From CAIJXO01 sp041308645 (GTDB taxonomy: Bacteria; Patescibacteriota; Minisyncoccia; Phycocordibacterales; GWA1-40-21), in contig JBFZBC010000039.1 in NCBI GenBank assembly GCA_041308645.1, positions 1 to 9,076 of the forward strand: a DNA stretch of 9,076 nucleotides, in the 5' to 3' direction. The translations under genes were made by a program, and so were the position numbers. Position 1 is the first letter of the stretch; the number at the start of each line of letters is the position of its first letter. Below are positions 1 to 6,595 of this stretch, piece by piece. Below the pieces are notes generated by a model that saw only the letters and a program-made list of their open reading frames with translations, was not told the DNA's origin and ran no database searches.

Positions 1-2
1 AA

Positions 3-350
3 AGTAGTTACTTGGTGTCATACGGTTCTGGTGCTAATCAATTTTCAGCTGATCAGGGTTATTCTGAGCATCAGTTAGGTACTGCAATAGACATAACTAT
101 CGTTGGACTTATATCGCCACTTAGTGTTGGTTTTGATGGTACCCCAGGTTTTGTTTGGCTTGAGGATAATGCTTATAAATATGGTTTTGTTCTCTCATAC
201 CCTAAAGATAATAATTTTTATGTATACGAACCATGGCATTGGCGGTTTGTTGGGGTTGAGTTGGCCACCAAACTTCATGATGACGGAATAAAATTTTTTG
301 ATATGGAGCAAAGGGAGATTGATAAATATTTAGTAAATATTTTCGACTAG
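3..350 (+). CDS. D-alanyl-D-alanine carboxypeptidase, VanY/DacY type (peptidase M15B), 5'-truncated by window edge
   Basis: This is the C-terminal 115 codons of a zinc peptidase that trims the terminal D-Ala from peptidoglycan stem peptides outside the membrane. The M15B signature is visible. SEHQLGTAID carries the first zinc histidine and the zinc aspartate, and EPWHWRFVG carries the catalytic glutamate and the last zinc histidine. Between them, NAYKYGFVLSYP is typical of the family. The frame is open to the left edge (S-S-Y-L before the first possible TTG at 12), so the true start lies outside the window and the TTG at 12 is not a real start. The N-terminal part, which would include any signal peptide or membrane anchor, is not visible. 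The gene ends in TAG and is followed by 175 nt without a gene. Family assignment is firm; the exact substrate is inferred from the family. Confidence 0.9.
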   Translation, partial: SSYLVSYGSGANQFSADQGYSEHQLGTAIDITIVGLISPLSVGFDGTPGFVWLEDNAYKYGFVLSYPKDNNFYVYEPWHWRFVGVELATKLHDDGIKFFDMEQREIDKYLVNIFD

Positions 351-380
351 AAAATTCTAGTTAACTTACATAATTTTTTT
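346..380 (+). terminator. weak possible terminator after the carboxypeptidase gene
   Basis: A six-base-pair stem (ACTAGA at 346-351 with TCTAGT at 356-361, loop AAAT) overlaps the TAG stop. A run of seven T follows at 374-380. The stem is AT-rich and the T run begins 12 nt after it, so this is a poor match to an intrinsic terminator. Confidence 0.2.
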
Positions 381-487
381 AAAATAGTAATATTACAGAA
401 ATAGAAATAAAAAGTATAAAGTGTAATTACTACTAAGTTGCAATGAGGTTATTAGATTTTGATCCCTTTCACTGATATATTTTTCTA

Positions 488-516
488 TGGTCAGAAAATG
501 TTTTATTTGTTAAAAT
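488..516 (+). promoter_or_regulatory. sigma70-type extended -10 promoter for the exchanger/ATPase pair
   Basis: TGGTCA at 488-493 matches TTGACA at 4 of 6 positions and lies 17 nt before TAAAAT at 511-516. The -10 box is preceded by TGT at 508-510, giving the extended -10 form TGnTAAAAT. A start of transcription about 7 nt downstream would fall near 523, only about 3 nt before the ATG at 526. There is no Shine-Dalgarno site. Confidence 0.55.
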
Positions 517-525
517 AAGAACATA

Positions 526-1491
526 ATGACTTTTAATGTTTTATTGTTTTTATTTTCATGTATCCTTTTGATCTATTCAGGTAATTGGTTGGTAAAATCT
601 CTTTCTCAGATTTCAGAATTTTTAGGCCTAAAGAGGTTTACTGTGGCTTTTTTGCTAATGTCCTTAACAACCGCTGCTCCAGAGCTTTTTATTGGTATTA
701 GCTCAGCTTTAAAAGGAATACCGGAATTATCACTAGGTAATATTATTGGTCAAAATATAATACATTTCACTGTCGCCGTCTTTATTTGTGTTTTGATTAG
801 CGGTGGTTTCTGGGTTAGGTCCAAAACAATAAGAACAACCGCTTTCTTCTCTGCTTTTATTGCCCTTTTTCCATCATTTTTAATATTGGATGGCTCCTTA
901 TCCAGAATAGATGGTTTTATTTTGATTAGTCTTTTTACAGTCTATGTATTTAGAATGTTGAAAAATAGTAGAAGATACGATTTACCCTTTGATGATTTAA
1001 AAACAAGAGATGATGTTCCACTTCTTAAAAAAATCTCCTTGTTTTTCAGTAATTTCGGTCATTTTATTTTTGGTTCCATTTTATTACTTATTGCTTCACA
1101 GGGAATAGTAAAATCCTCTATCTTTTTTGCGGAAAAATTAAATATGCCGTTATTCTTAATTGGAGTTTTGATTGTCGGACTCGGTACCGCTTTACCTGAA
1201 GTTTATTTTTCCGCCTTTTCCGCTAAAAAAGGTGAAGGAGAATTGATGGCCGGTAACCTTTTGGGTTCATCGGTTGTGTCCACTTGTTTGGTTTTGGGTA
1301 TTGTTTCTATAATTTCTCCAATTCATAATATAGAGCTTTTCTCTTACTTTTTGAGTCGAATCATCTTATTTGCTTCCGTAATATTTTTTATATATTTTAT
1401 GTTGACTGGGCGTAAGATTTCAGTTAAGGAAAGCTGGGTTTTGCTTTTAGTTTACATAACGTTTGTCTGTTTGGAAATATTTATTAAATAA
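526..1491 (+). CDS. sodium/calcium exchanger superfamily (CaCA) membrane protein, YrbG-like
   Basis: This is a 321-aa polytopic membrane protein with the two inverted alpha repeats of the Ca2+:cation antiporter superfamily. Repeat 1 is around residues 44-80 (TTAAPELF, then GNIIGQN) and repeat 2 around 216-255 (GLGTALPEVYF, then GNLLGSS). A charged loop near residues 145-170 separates the halves. Length and two-fold design fit the bacterial and archaeal exchangers, which move Ca2+ or a related cation against Na+ or H+. The two key glutamates are present (E53, E225). Other ligand positions differ from the family norm. Where the archaeal NCX_Mj has GSNIFN and GSNxFD, this protein has GQNIIH and GSSVVS. 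The transported ion is therefore uncertain. The ATG lies about 3 nt after the predicted transcription start. The ATPase gene starts 14 nt after this gene ends, so the two are probably co-transcribed. Confidence 0.85.
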   Translation: MTFNVLLFLFSCILLIYSGNWLVKSLSQISEFLGLKRFTVAFLLMSLTTAAPELFIGISSALKGIPELSLGNIIGQNIIHFTVAVFICVLISGGFWVRSKTIRTTAFFSAFIALFPSFLILDGSLSRIDGFILISLFTVYVFRMLKNSRRYDLPFDDLKTRDDVPLLKKISLFFSNFGHFIFGSILLLIASQGIVKSSIFFAEKLNMPLFLIGVLIVGLGTALPEVYFSAFSAKKGEGELMAGNLLGSSVVSTCLVLGIVSIISPIHNIELFSYFLSRIILFASVIFFIYFMLTGRKISVKESWVLLLVYITFVCLEIFIK

Positions 1492-1505
1492 TTTTATCAT
1501 ATATC

Positions 1506-4214
1506 ATGAAAAATTTTTACGAACAAAATATCACGGACGTTTTTGAGAGAATAAATTCTAATGAGCACGGCTTGACTGAAAACGAGGCTAAAAAAAGACT
1601 TTTGGACTATGGACCAAATAAATTACCTGTGGGTAAAGTGGACAGTTATTTTGTTATTTTCCTTCGGCAGTTTCAGAGTTCACTTATTTATATATTATTA
1701 TTTGCTTGTCTCGTTATTTTTTTGATGGGTGAAATTGTTGATAGTTTAATAATTTTAATTGTCCTTATATTTAATGCTATCGTTGGTACCCTTCAAGAAG
1801 GTAAAGCCCAAAACACTTTATTGGCTTTGAAAAAAATTACTGAGACAAAAGCAACAGTTCTTCGTAATGGTCGAGAATTGATTGTGTCTGATGTTGAAAT
1901 TGTTCCCGGCGACATTTTGATTTTACAGGAGGGAGAAAAAGTATCGGCCGATGCCAGACTTATTGCTGTAACTAATTTAAAGGTTGATGAATCAACTATG
2001 ACCGGAGAATCCGAGCCGGTGCAAAAAATGATTGAGCCTTTAAATCAAGAAGGTTTAACTATCGCCGATCAGGACAATATGGTTTTTAAAGGAACAAATA
2101 TTTTAGCTGGAAGTGGGCGTGCTGTGGTGGTGGTGACGGGCGTAGAAACGGTTATTGGAAAAATTTCTAAGGAATTATCTGCTATTGATTCGGAAATGCC
2201 CCTAAAGACAAACATTCGTAATCTGTCAAAGTTGATTATTATAGTAGTTTCTATTATGAGTGTGATATTGTTTTTGATTGGAATTTTTTCCGGAAAAACT
2301 TATCTCGAAATGTTCGGAACAGTAATTTCCTTAGCGGTCTCAATTATTCCCGAAGGTTTACCGATTGTTATTACTTTGGTTTTAGCCACTGGAGTTTGGC
2401 GAATGTCTAAACATAATGTTTTGATTAAAAAACTTCAGGCCGTTGAGGCTTTGGGACAAGCTAAAGTGATTGCGGTGGATAAAACTGGAACTCTGACTAA
2501 AAATGAAATGACGGTGCAAAAAATATTTTTGCCGGATAATAAAGCTGGAGAGGGAAGTAAATTTTTTGAAATTGAAGGGAATGGTTATGAGCCAGAAGGG
2601 GGTATTCGTTTATTAGGAAATTCAATTGACCCCATTAATCATCCGGAACTAACCTTCATTGGTAAAATAAGTGCTTTTTGTTCTAACGCTCGAGTCTTAT
2701 TTTCTGAGGAGGAAAAACTTTGGCGAGTAGCTGGTGACCCCACCGAGGCAGCTATGTTAGTTTTTAGCCAAAAACTCGGTTTTCATAAGGATAGTTTAGA
2801 AAAGGAAAACCCTCTTTTAGCAGAATTGCCTTTTGATTATAAATTAAAATATCACGCAACGGTTCATGGAGCTGATAAAAATAATATATTGTCTGTTATT
2901 GGAGCGCCTGAAGAAATCTTAAACAAATGCAGTCATATTTATTTTGAAAACAAAATTCATCATCTATCTGTCGAAGTAAAAAAACAATTGGAATCTATTT
3001 TTCAACAGATGTCGAAAGAGGGTTTAAGAATTATTGCTGCGGCTACTAAAATAAATTTTGCTGGTATATTTAAAAATGAAGCCGTCATTGAGTTAGCTTT
3101 TGTTGGCTTTATTGGAATGAAAGATCCCCTAAGGTCAGAAGTAGCCCAAGCGACGAAAGATGCGATTTCTGCTGGTATTAAGGTGGTGATGATTACTGGA
3201 GATCACAAGATTACTGCTCAGGCTATCGGGGAGGAAGCAGGTATTTTTCAACCAGGAGATGAGATTCTAACTGGTCAAGAAATTGATACTTTTTCTAATG
3301 ATGAATTAATGTCTAAATTGTCTCAGGTATCTATTTTTGCCCGAGTAACACCTGAACATAAATTTAAGATAATAAATGCTTATAGGAGCCGTGGGGAAAT
3401 AGTCGCTATGACTGGTGATGGAGTAAATGATGCACCATCTTTGATGGCAGCAGATTTAGGAGTGTCAATGGGTAAAGTTGGAACAGAAGTAGCTAAAGAA
3501 TCCTCCGACATTGTTTTACTTGATGATAATTTTGGCAATATTGTAATAGCGGTTGAAGAAGGGAGAAGTATTTACAATATTATTAAGAAAGTAATTTTGT
3601 ATTTATTTTCTACTGGCGCAGGTGAAGCTCTAACTATTATTGCAGCAACTGTTTTACTCATGCCATTACCAATTTTACCTGCTCAGATTATTTGGTTAAA
3701 CTTTGTCACAGATGGTTTTTTGGTGGTTGCTTTAGGTATGGAACCTAAAGAAAAAGGTCTTCTTAATGGAATTTTTAAAAAACCTAGGAAATATCTGGTA
3801 GATAAAATTATGGGTCTTAGGATATTAATAATGTCGACCACAATGATGATCGGTACGCTTATTTTGTTCAGTTTATATTTAAATGGAGATATGGTTAAGG
3901 CTTGGACTATGTCTCTAACCACCTTAGCAGTATTTCAATGGTTTAATGCTTGGAATTGTCGCCATGAATCAAAATCAATTTTTCAAATGAACCCTTTTTC
4001 AAACAAGTATTTATTAGCAGCGTTGCTTATTGTTATTAATCTACAACTTTTATTGGTTTATAATCCAGTTATGCAAAATCTCTTTAAAACTACCACTCTT
4101 TCTTTTGCAGAATGGATTATTATCATCCTGACAACCTCCACTGTTCTCTTGACAGAAGAGATAAGAAAATATTTCTATCGTAAGTCTAAAAATATCTCAT
4201 CTTTTTTAAAGTAG
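1506..4214 (+). CDS. P-type cation-transporting ATPase, P2A (calcium pump-like)
   Basis: This 902-aa ion pump uses ATP to move cations, most likely Ca2+, across the membrane. The domains are in the usual order. The N-terminal cation-ATPase segment (about 3-60) is followed by M1-M2 (about 55-95). The actuator domain carries TGES at 166-169. M3-M4 carries PEGLP at 282-286. The phosphorylation loop DKTGTLT has its aspartate at 325, and the nucleotide domain has DPTEAA at 411-416. The hinge carries MITGDH and TGDGVNDAP (636-644), and M5-M10 follow to the end. By alignment to SERCA, the ion ligands E283 (M4), E707 (M5), N732, T735 and D736 (M6) are present. The M5 asparagine position is G704, and the nucleotide-domain KGAPE lysine is I465. 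Length matches bacterial P2A pumps. No Shine-Dalgarno site precedes the ATG, and the gene probably depends on the exchanger's promoter. Calcium specificity is inferred. Confidence 0.92.
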   Translation: MKNFYEQNITDVFERINSNEHGLTENEAKKRLLDYGPNKLPVGKVDSYFVIFLRQFQSSLIYILLFACLVIFLMGEIVDSLIILIVLIFNAIVGTLQEGKAQNTLLALKKITETKATVLRNGRELIVSDVEIVPGDILILQEGEKVSADARLIAVTNLKVDESTMTGESEPVQKMIEPLNQEGLTIADQDNMVFKGTNILAGSGRAVVVVTGVETVIGKISKELSAIDSEMPLKTNIRNLSKLIIIVVSIMSVILFLIGIFSGKTYLEMFGTVISLAVSIIPEGLPIVITLVLATGVWRMSKHNVLIKKLQAVEALGQAKVIAVDKTGTLTKNEMTVQKIFLPDNKAGEGSKFFEIEGNGYEPEGGIRLLGNSIDPINHPELTFIGKISAFCSNARVLFSEEEKLWRVAGDPTEAAMLVFSQKLGFHKDSLEKENPLLAELPFDYKLKYHATVHGADKNNILSVIGAPEEILNKCSHIYFENKIHHLSVEVKKQLESIFQQMSKEGLRIIAAATKINFAGIFKNEAVIELAFVGFIGMKDPLRSEVAQATKDAISAGIKVVMITGDHKITAQAIGEEAGIFQPGDEILTGQEIDTFSNDELMSKLSQVSIFARVTPEHKFKIINAYRSRGEIVAMTGDGVNDAPSLMAADLGVSMGKVGTEVAKESSDIVLLDDNFGNIVIAVEEGRSIYNIIKKVILYLFSTGAGEALTIIAATVLLMPLPILPAQIIWLNFVTDGFLVVALGMEPKEKGLLNGIFKKPRKYLVDKIMGLRILIMSTTMMIGTLILFSLYLNGDMVKAWTMSLTTLAVFQWFNAWNCRHESKSIFQMNPFSNKYLLAALLIVINLQLLLVYNPVMQNLFKTTTLSFAEWIIIILTTSTVLLTEEIRKYFYRKSKNISSFLK

Positions 4215-4236
4215 CCGAGACTATTAGTATAAAAGA

Positions 4237-4274
4237 ATAATATTATAAGTGCTTCTTTATTAGATAATATTATA
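4237..4274 (+). repeat. 11-bp direct repeat of a palindrome upstream of mscL
   Basis: ATAATATTATA occurs at 4237-4247 and again at 4264-4274, 27 nt apart start to start. Its first ten bases are a perfect palindrome. The second copy overlaps the likely -10 region of mscL (TATTAT at 4268-4273). It could be a pair of operator sites, but in DNA this AT-rich it may also be chance. Confidence 0.35.
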
Positions 4275-4279
4275 TTTAT

Positions 4280-4681
4280 ATGTTAAAGGAATTTAAACAA
4301 TTTTTGTTAAGAGGAAACGTTATTGATCTAGCTGTTGGTGTGGTGGTTGGTGCCGCTTTTGGTGCAGTGATAACATCTCTAGTTTCTGACCTCATCACAC
4401 CTTTTGTTTCAACTCTTTTCAAAAGTCCAGATTTCTCTAATCTCATATTTACCATAAATAGTAGTGAATTTAAGTATGGTCATTTTTTAAACGTATTAAT
4501 TTCGTTTATCATAATTTCGGCTGTGATTTTCTTTTTTGTTGTTAAACCCGTGAATTTACTTGTTTCTCGTTCACGTAAAGGACCACCAGCCGATCCTACT
4601 ACTAAAAAGTGCCCTGAGTGTTTAAGTGAAGTTCCTATTCAAGCCAAACGTTGTTCTCACTGTACTCAAGCAATAGCTTAG
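4280..4681 (+). CDS. mscL: large-conductance mechanosensitive channel MscL with C-terminal zinc ribbon
   Basis: This 133-aa channel opens under membrane tension to release solutes during hypo-osmotic shock. The family start is clear: FLLRGNVIDLAVGVVVGAAFG runs from the N-terminal helix into TM1 (about 14-43), followed by the periplasmic loop and TM2 (about 68-93). The ATG gives the canonical N-terminus (MLKEFKQFLLRGN). The usual C-terminal helical bundle is replaced by a short tail with two CxxC pairs (C111, C114, C125, C128), spaced like a zinc ribbon. Similar tails are known in MscL of some bacterial lineages. The gene stands alone, 65 nt after the ATPase. A TATTAT box at 4268-4273 would start transcription at or next to the ATG. 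No clear terminator follows. Confidence 0.93.
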   Translation: MLKEFKQFLLRGNVIDLAVGVVVGAAFGAVITSLVSDLITPFVSTLFKSPDFSNLIFTINSSEFKYGHFLNVLISFIIISAVIFFFVVKPVNLLVSRSRKGPPADPTTKKCPECLSEVPIQAKRCSHCTQAIA

Positions 4682-4752
4682 TTAATTTTATTTTTAAAAA
4701 CCTTGAAAATATTTACTAAAGTTTATTAATTATATATAAAATAAAATAATAA

Positions 4753-5085
4753 AAAATTACACAGAGATTAAAAAAACCATTTACTGAACTGAATTGTATC
4801 TCTCAAAAAACTATCGATATACATTATGGTAAATTGTACCAGGGTTATGTTAAGAATTGTGAAGAGATTTAAAATATATTACTTACAGTAGATAAAACAA
4901 TGGCTAATGCTATTTTTTCAGATTTGCGAGAATTAAAAGTTGAAGAAAGTTTTGTGAAGAATGGAGTTATTTTACACGAAGCTTTTTTTGATGTTTTGGG
5001 TTGTATTTGAGAAATAGAAGGAGATATTTTAGTAATGGATATGTATGAGCATTCATATTTAATTGACTTTGGTTCTGATAAATAG
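4753..5085 (+). pseudogene. Fe/Mn superoxide dismutase remnant (internal deletion and in-frame stops)
   Basis: One frame reads recognisable superoxide dismutase segments through two stops. The N-terminal helix region is TIDIHYGKLYQGYV (about 4810-4851), followed by TAA at 4870. The second helix is SDLRELKVEESFVKNGVILH (4918-4977), followed by TGA at 5008. The C-terminal metal-binding strand is LVMDMYEHSYLIDFG (5029-5073), ending in TAG at 5083. By homology all four metal ligands can still be read (H of IHYGK, H of ILHEAFF, D and H of DMYEH). About 75-80 residues normally between LHE...LG and the DMYEH motif are missing, and so is the C-terminal tail. No in-frame ATG precedes the first segment; the frame opens after a TAA at 4750. 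The remnant is about 110 codons, against roughly 200 for an intact enzyme. The enzyme would have removed superoxide; this copy cannot be functional as annotated. Confidence 0.85.
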
Positions 5086-5105
5086 GTTTAGGTAAATAAG
5101 GTTAT

Positions 5106-5134
5106 TTGTTTTAGCTAACATGTGATGTTATAAT
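5106..5134 (+). promoter_or_regulatory. strong extended -10 promoter giving a leaderless transcript
   Basis: TTGTTT at 5106-5111 lies exactly 17 nt before TATAAT at 5129-5134. TGT at 5126-5128 completes a perfect extended -10 (TGTTATAAT). The seventh base after the -10 box is the A of the ATG at 5141, so the mRNA would begin at its start codon. Confidence 0.75.
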
Positions 5135-5140
5135 CTTATT

Positions 5141-5302
5141 ATGATAAATAATCAAAGAGGATTTCTTATTCCACTAGTAATAATATTTTCTTTTTTTTTA
5201 ATAATTGCTGGTTGGATGTTCTTTCAATCTGATATTTCAATCTCCTTACGAGATTTTATAAAAACATTACCATTTGCTAGTACCACGGAAGCTAGAATTT
5301 AG
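5141..5302 (+). CDS. 53-aa single-span membrane protein, prepilin-like N-terminus, function unknown
   Basis: This short ORF reads MINNQRGFLIPLV, continues into a hydrophobic helix to about residue 28, and then has a polar tail ending in TTEARI. The polar start, 'RGF' and long hydrophobic stretch recall class III signal sequences or type IV pilin starts, but the glutamate at mature position 5 is absent (it would be leucine). Small proteins with a 'GFxxPL' helix are common in candidate-phylum genomes, as I recall, but I cannot name the family. Support for it being real: an excellent promoter places the transcription start on the ATG, codon composition is sensible, and the ORF fits between the dead gene and dus. 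It would insert into the membrane with the C-terminus outside or in, depending on processing. It could be the first gene of a transcript reading into dus. Confidence 0.6.
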   Translation: MINNQRGFLIPLVIIFSFFLIIAGWMFFQSDISISLRDFIKTLPFASTTEARI

Positions 5303-5314
5303 TCTGTTTTTGAT

Positions 5315-5320
5315 TATAAT
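5315..5320 (+). promoter_or_regulatory. -10 box for the dihydrouridine synthase gene
   Basis: A perfect TATAAT lies 9 nt before the ATG at 5330, predicting a leader of about 3 nt. No convincing -35 box is seen at 16-18 nt. TG lies two bases before the box (TGATTATAAT) rather than one. Confidence 0.5.
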
Positions 5321-5329
5321 TAAGTATTA

Positions 5330-6331
5330 ATGAATTTGGTAAGAAAATACAAAAAAGTAAATTTTTGGAAAGGCTTAAAAAAGCCTTTTTTCTGTTTAGC
5401 ACCCATGTCTGATGTGACTGATGTTGCTTTTAGAACTATGCTTGCAAAATATGGTAAGCCAGATGTAATGTGGACTGAATTTATATCAGCTGATGGTTTG
5501 TGTAATACAGAAGGAAGGAAAAAATTAGCTCATATATTGAAGTATAATAAAAAAGAAAAACCCCTAGTTGTTCAAATATTTGGAGCTAATCCTGTTAATA
5601 TAAAAAAAGCATGCCAATTTATATCTAAATTTGGCCCGTCTAAAGGCCGGGCAGGCTTTGATGGTATTGATATAAATATGGGTTGCCCGGATAAAAGTGT
5701 GGTAAGGCAAGGTGCTGGTTCAGCTTTGATAAAAAAACCTAAATTAGCCAGGGAGATTATTCGAGCCGCAATTAGTGGGGCAAATGGTTTGCCAGTATCA
5801 GTAAAAACTAGGGTTGGTTTTAATAAGGAGGAAATAAACACCTGGATCCCAGAGTTGCTAAAGGAGGATATTAAGGCCTTAACCATCCACGCTCGAACTA
5901 GGAAAGAAATGTCCAAAGTCTCTGCCAACTGGGATTATGTAAAAAAGGTAGTGGCACTTGCGAAAAAAGGTGGCAAAGGTATTTTGGTTATAGGTAATGG
6001 TGATGTCGTAGACATTGACGACGCTAGGAGGAAATCTAGAGAAGCTAATTGTGACGGTGTTATGATAGGTCGAGGAGTTTTTGGTAATCCTTGGTTTTTT
6101 AATAAGAAAAAAAGAGAAATTTCAGTAGAAGATAAACTAAAGGTTTTGCTTGAACATACAAAATTGTTTGAGAAATTATTAAGTAAGTATAAAAATTTTG
6201 ATGTAATGAAAAAACATTACAAGGCTTACGTAAATGGCTTTTATGGTGCTAAAGAGTTAAGAGTAAAATTAATGCAAGTAAATTCTTTCAATGAAGTAAA
6301 GGATATAATTTTCTCTTATATGAAGAAGTAA
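5330..6331 (+). CDS. tRNA-dihydrouridine synthase (Dus, DusB-like)
   Basis: This 333-aa FMN enzyme reduces specific uridines in tRNA to dihydrouridine using NAD(P)H. The TIM-barrel signatures are in order. The FMN-binding start is LAPMSDVTDVAFR. The active-site segment is INMGCPDKSVVRQGAGSAL, with catalytic cysteine C119. SVKTRVG follows (K159, R161), then the IHARTRKEMS region (H187), and the phosphate-binding GNGDVVD and IGRGVFGNPWFF. The helical tail ends in the family-typical MKKHYKAYVNGFYGAKELRVKL. Residues 103-109 (PSKGRAG) interrupt the usual run into GFDGIDINMGCP and are encoded by a GC-rich palindrome. Codons 14-21 form an intrinsic-terminator-like hairpin. Start choice: the ATG sits right after a TATAAT box, and no Shine-Dalgarno site exists. 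The exact Dus subclass and target uridine cannot be told from sequence alone. Confidence 0.92.
   Translation: MNLVRKYKKVNFWKGLKKPFFCLAPMSDVTDVAFRTMLAKYGKPDVMWTEFISADGLCNTEGRKKLAHILKYNKKEKPLVVQIFGANPVNIKKACQFISKFGPSKGRAGFDGIDINMGCPDKSVVRQGAGSALIKKPKLAREIIRAAISGANGLPVSVKTRVGFNKEEINTWIPELLKEDIKALTIHARTRKEMSKVSANWDYVKKVVALAKKGGKGILVIGNGDVVDIDDARRKSREANCDGVMIGRGVFGNPWFFNKKKREISVEDKLKVLLEHTKLFEKLLSKYKNFDVMKKHYKAYVNGFYGAKELRVKLMQVNSFNEVKDIIFSYMKK
5369..5391 (+). terminator. terminator-like hairpin inside the start of the dus gene
   Basis: AAAGGCTT at 5369-5376 pairs perfectly with AAGCCTTT at 5381-5388 around an AAAA loop. Six T at 5386-5391 overlap the stem's 3' end. The form is that of an intrinsic terminator, about 40 nt after the predicted dus transcription start and within the codons for KGLKKPFF. 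It may act as an attenuator or stop read-through, or it may be a by-product of the encoded lysine and phenylalanine codons. Confidence 0.4.
5633..5656 (+). repeat. GC-rich palindromic insert in dus
   Basis: A GC-rich block in AT-rich DNA, with GCCCG at 5634-5638 able to pair with CGGGC at 5648-5652 and an alternative GGCC/GGCC pairing. It encodes GPSKGRAG without disturbing the frame. It shares GGGCAGGC (5649-5656) with the reverse complement of the dnaX insert. Confidence 0.6.
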
Positions 6332-6413
6332 TTCTTATTATTTTATTAATATTTGACTATTTACCCTAGATATGACATCCTTGTTAAAGAGTAGTTATTA
6401 GAGTTCTTTTTAC

Positions 6414-6419
6414 TATATT
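6414..6419 (+). promoter_or_regulatory. possible -10 box for the structured RNA
   Basis: TATATT lies about 6 nt before AGGTGAAAATC, where the closing helix of the RNA begins, so transcription would start near 6425-6426. No good -35 box is visible. Confidence 0.3.
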
Positions 6420-6445
6420 CTGTCAGGTGAAAATCTAAAATAATA

Positions 6446-6595
6446 TAGGAGGTATTAAAACGTAGTAGCCATAAGTTATATTAGAATGTTTATGGCCTCG
6501 TCTTATCAAAAACTAAGTTCATCCTAAACGGCGGGGGATAATTCAAGTCCGCTAAAATTTATTATGGAAAATTCATCCGGCCTTAGGAGGTATTA
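6446..6595 (+). repeat. 12-nt direct repeat TAGGAGGTATTA inside the structured RNA
   Basis: Copies lie at 6446-6457 and 6584-6595, 138 nt apart. Each contains AGGAGG, a perfect Shine-Dalgarno core. The first lies in the loop of a TAATA/TATTA hairpin (6441-6445 with 6453-6457). The second lies 4 nt before an ATG. Confidence 0.7.

Noticed and set aside
12..14. TTG at 12 as the start of the carboxypeptidase
   Set aside because: The frame is open to the window edge, and the family needs sequence upstream of this point.
351..525. Possible small gene in the gap before the exchanger
   Set aside because: Only a 10-codon ORF was found, without initiation signals. The gap holds the GTAATATTAC palindrome at 387-396 and the exchanger promoter, nothing more that I can support.
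3683..3922. Minus-strand ORF inside the ATPase gene (and similar ones at 5572-5928 and 7293-7649)
   Set aside because: These are shadow frames of strongly supported genes on the plus strand, with no start signal and no recognisable motif.
5008..5010. TGA read as glycine, as in Gracilibacteria, to rescue the superoxide dismutase
   Set aside because: The same frame also has a TAA at 4870, a large internal deletion and a lost C-terminus. No intact gene in the window contains an in-frame TGA, so the standard code fits.
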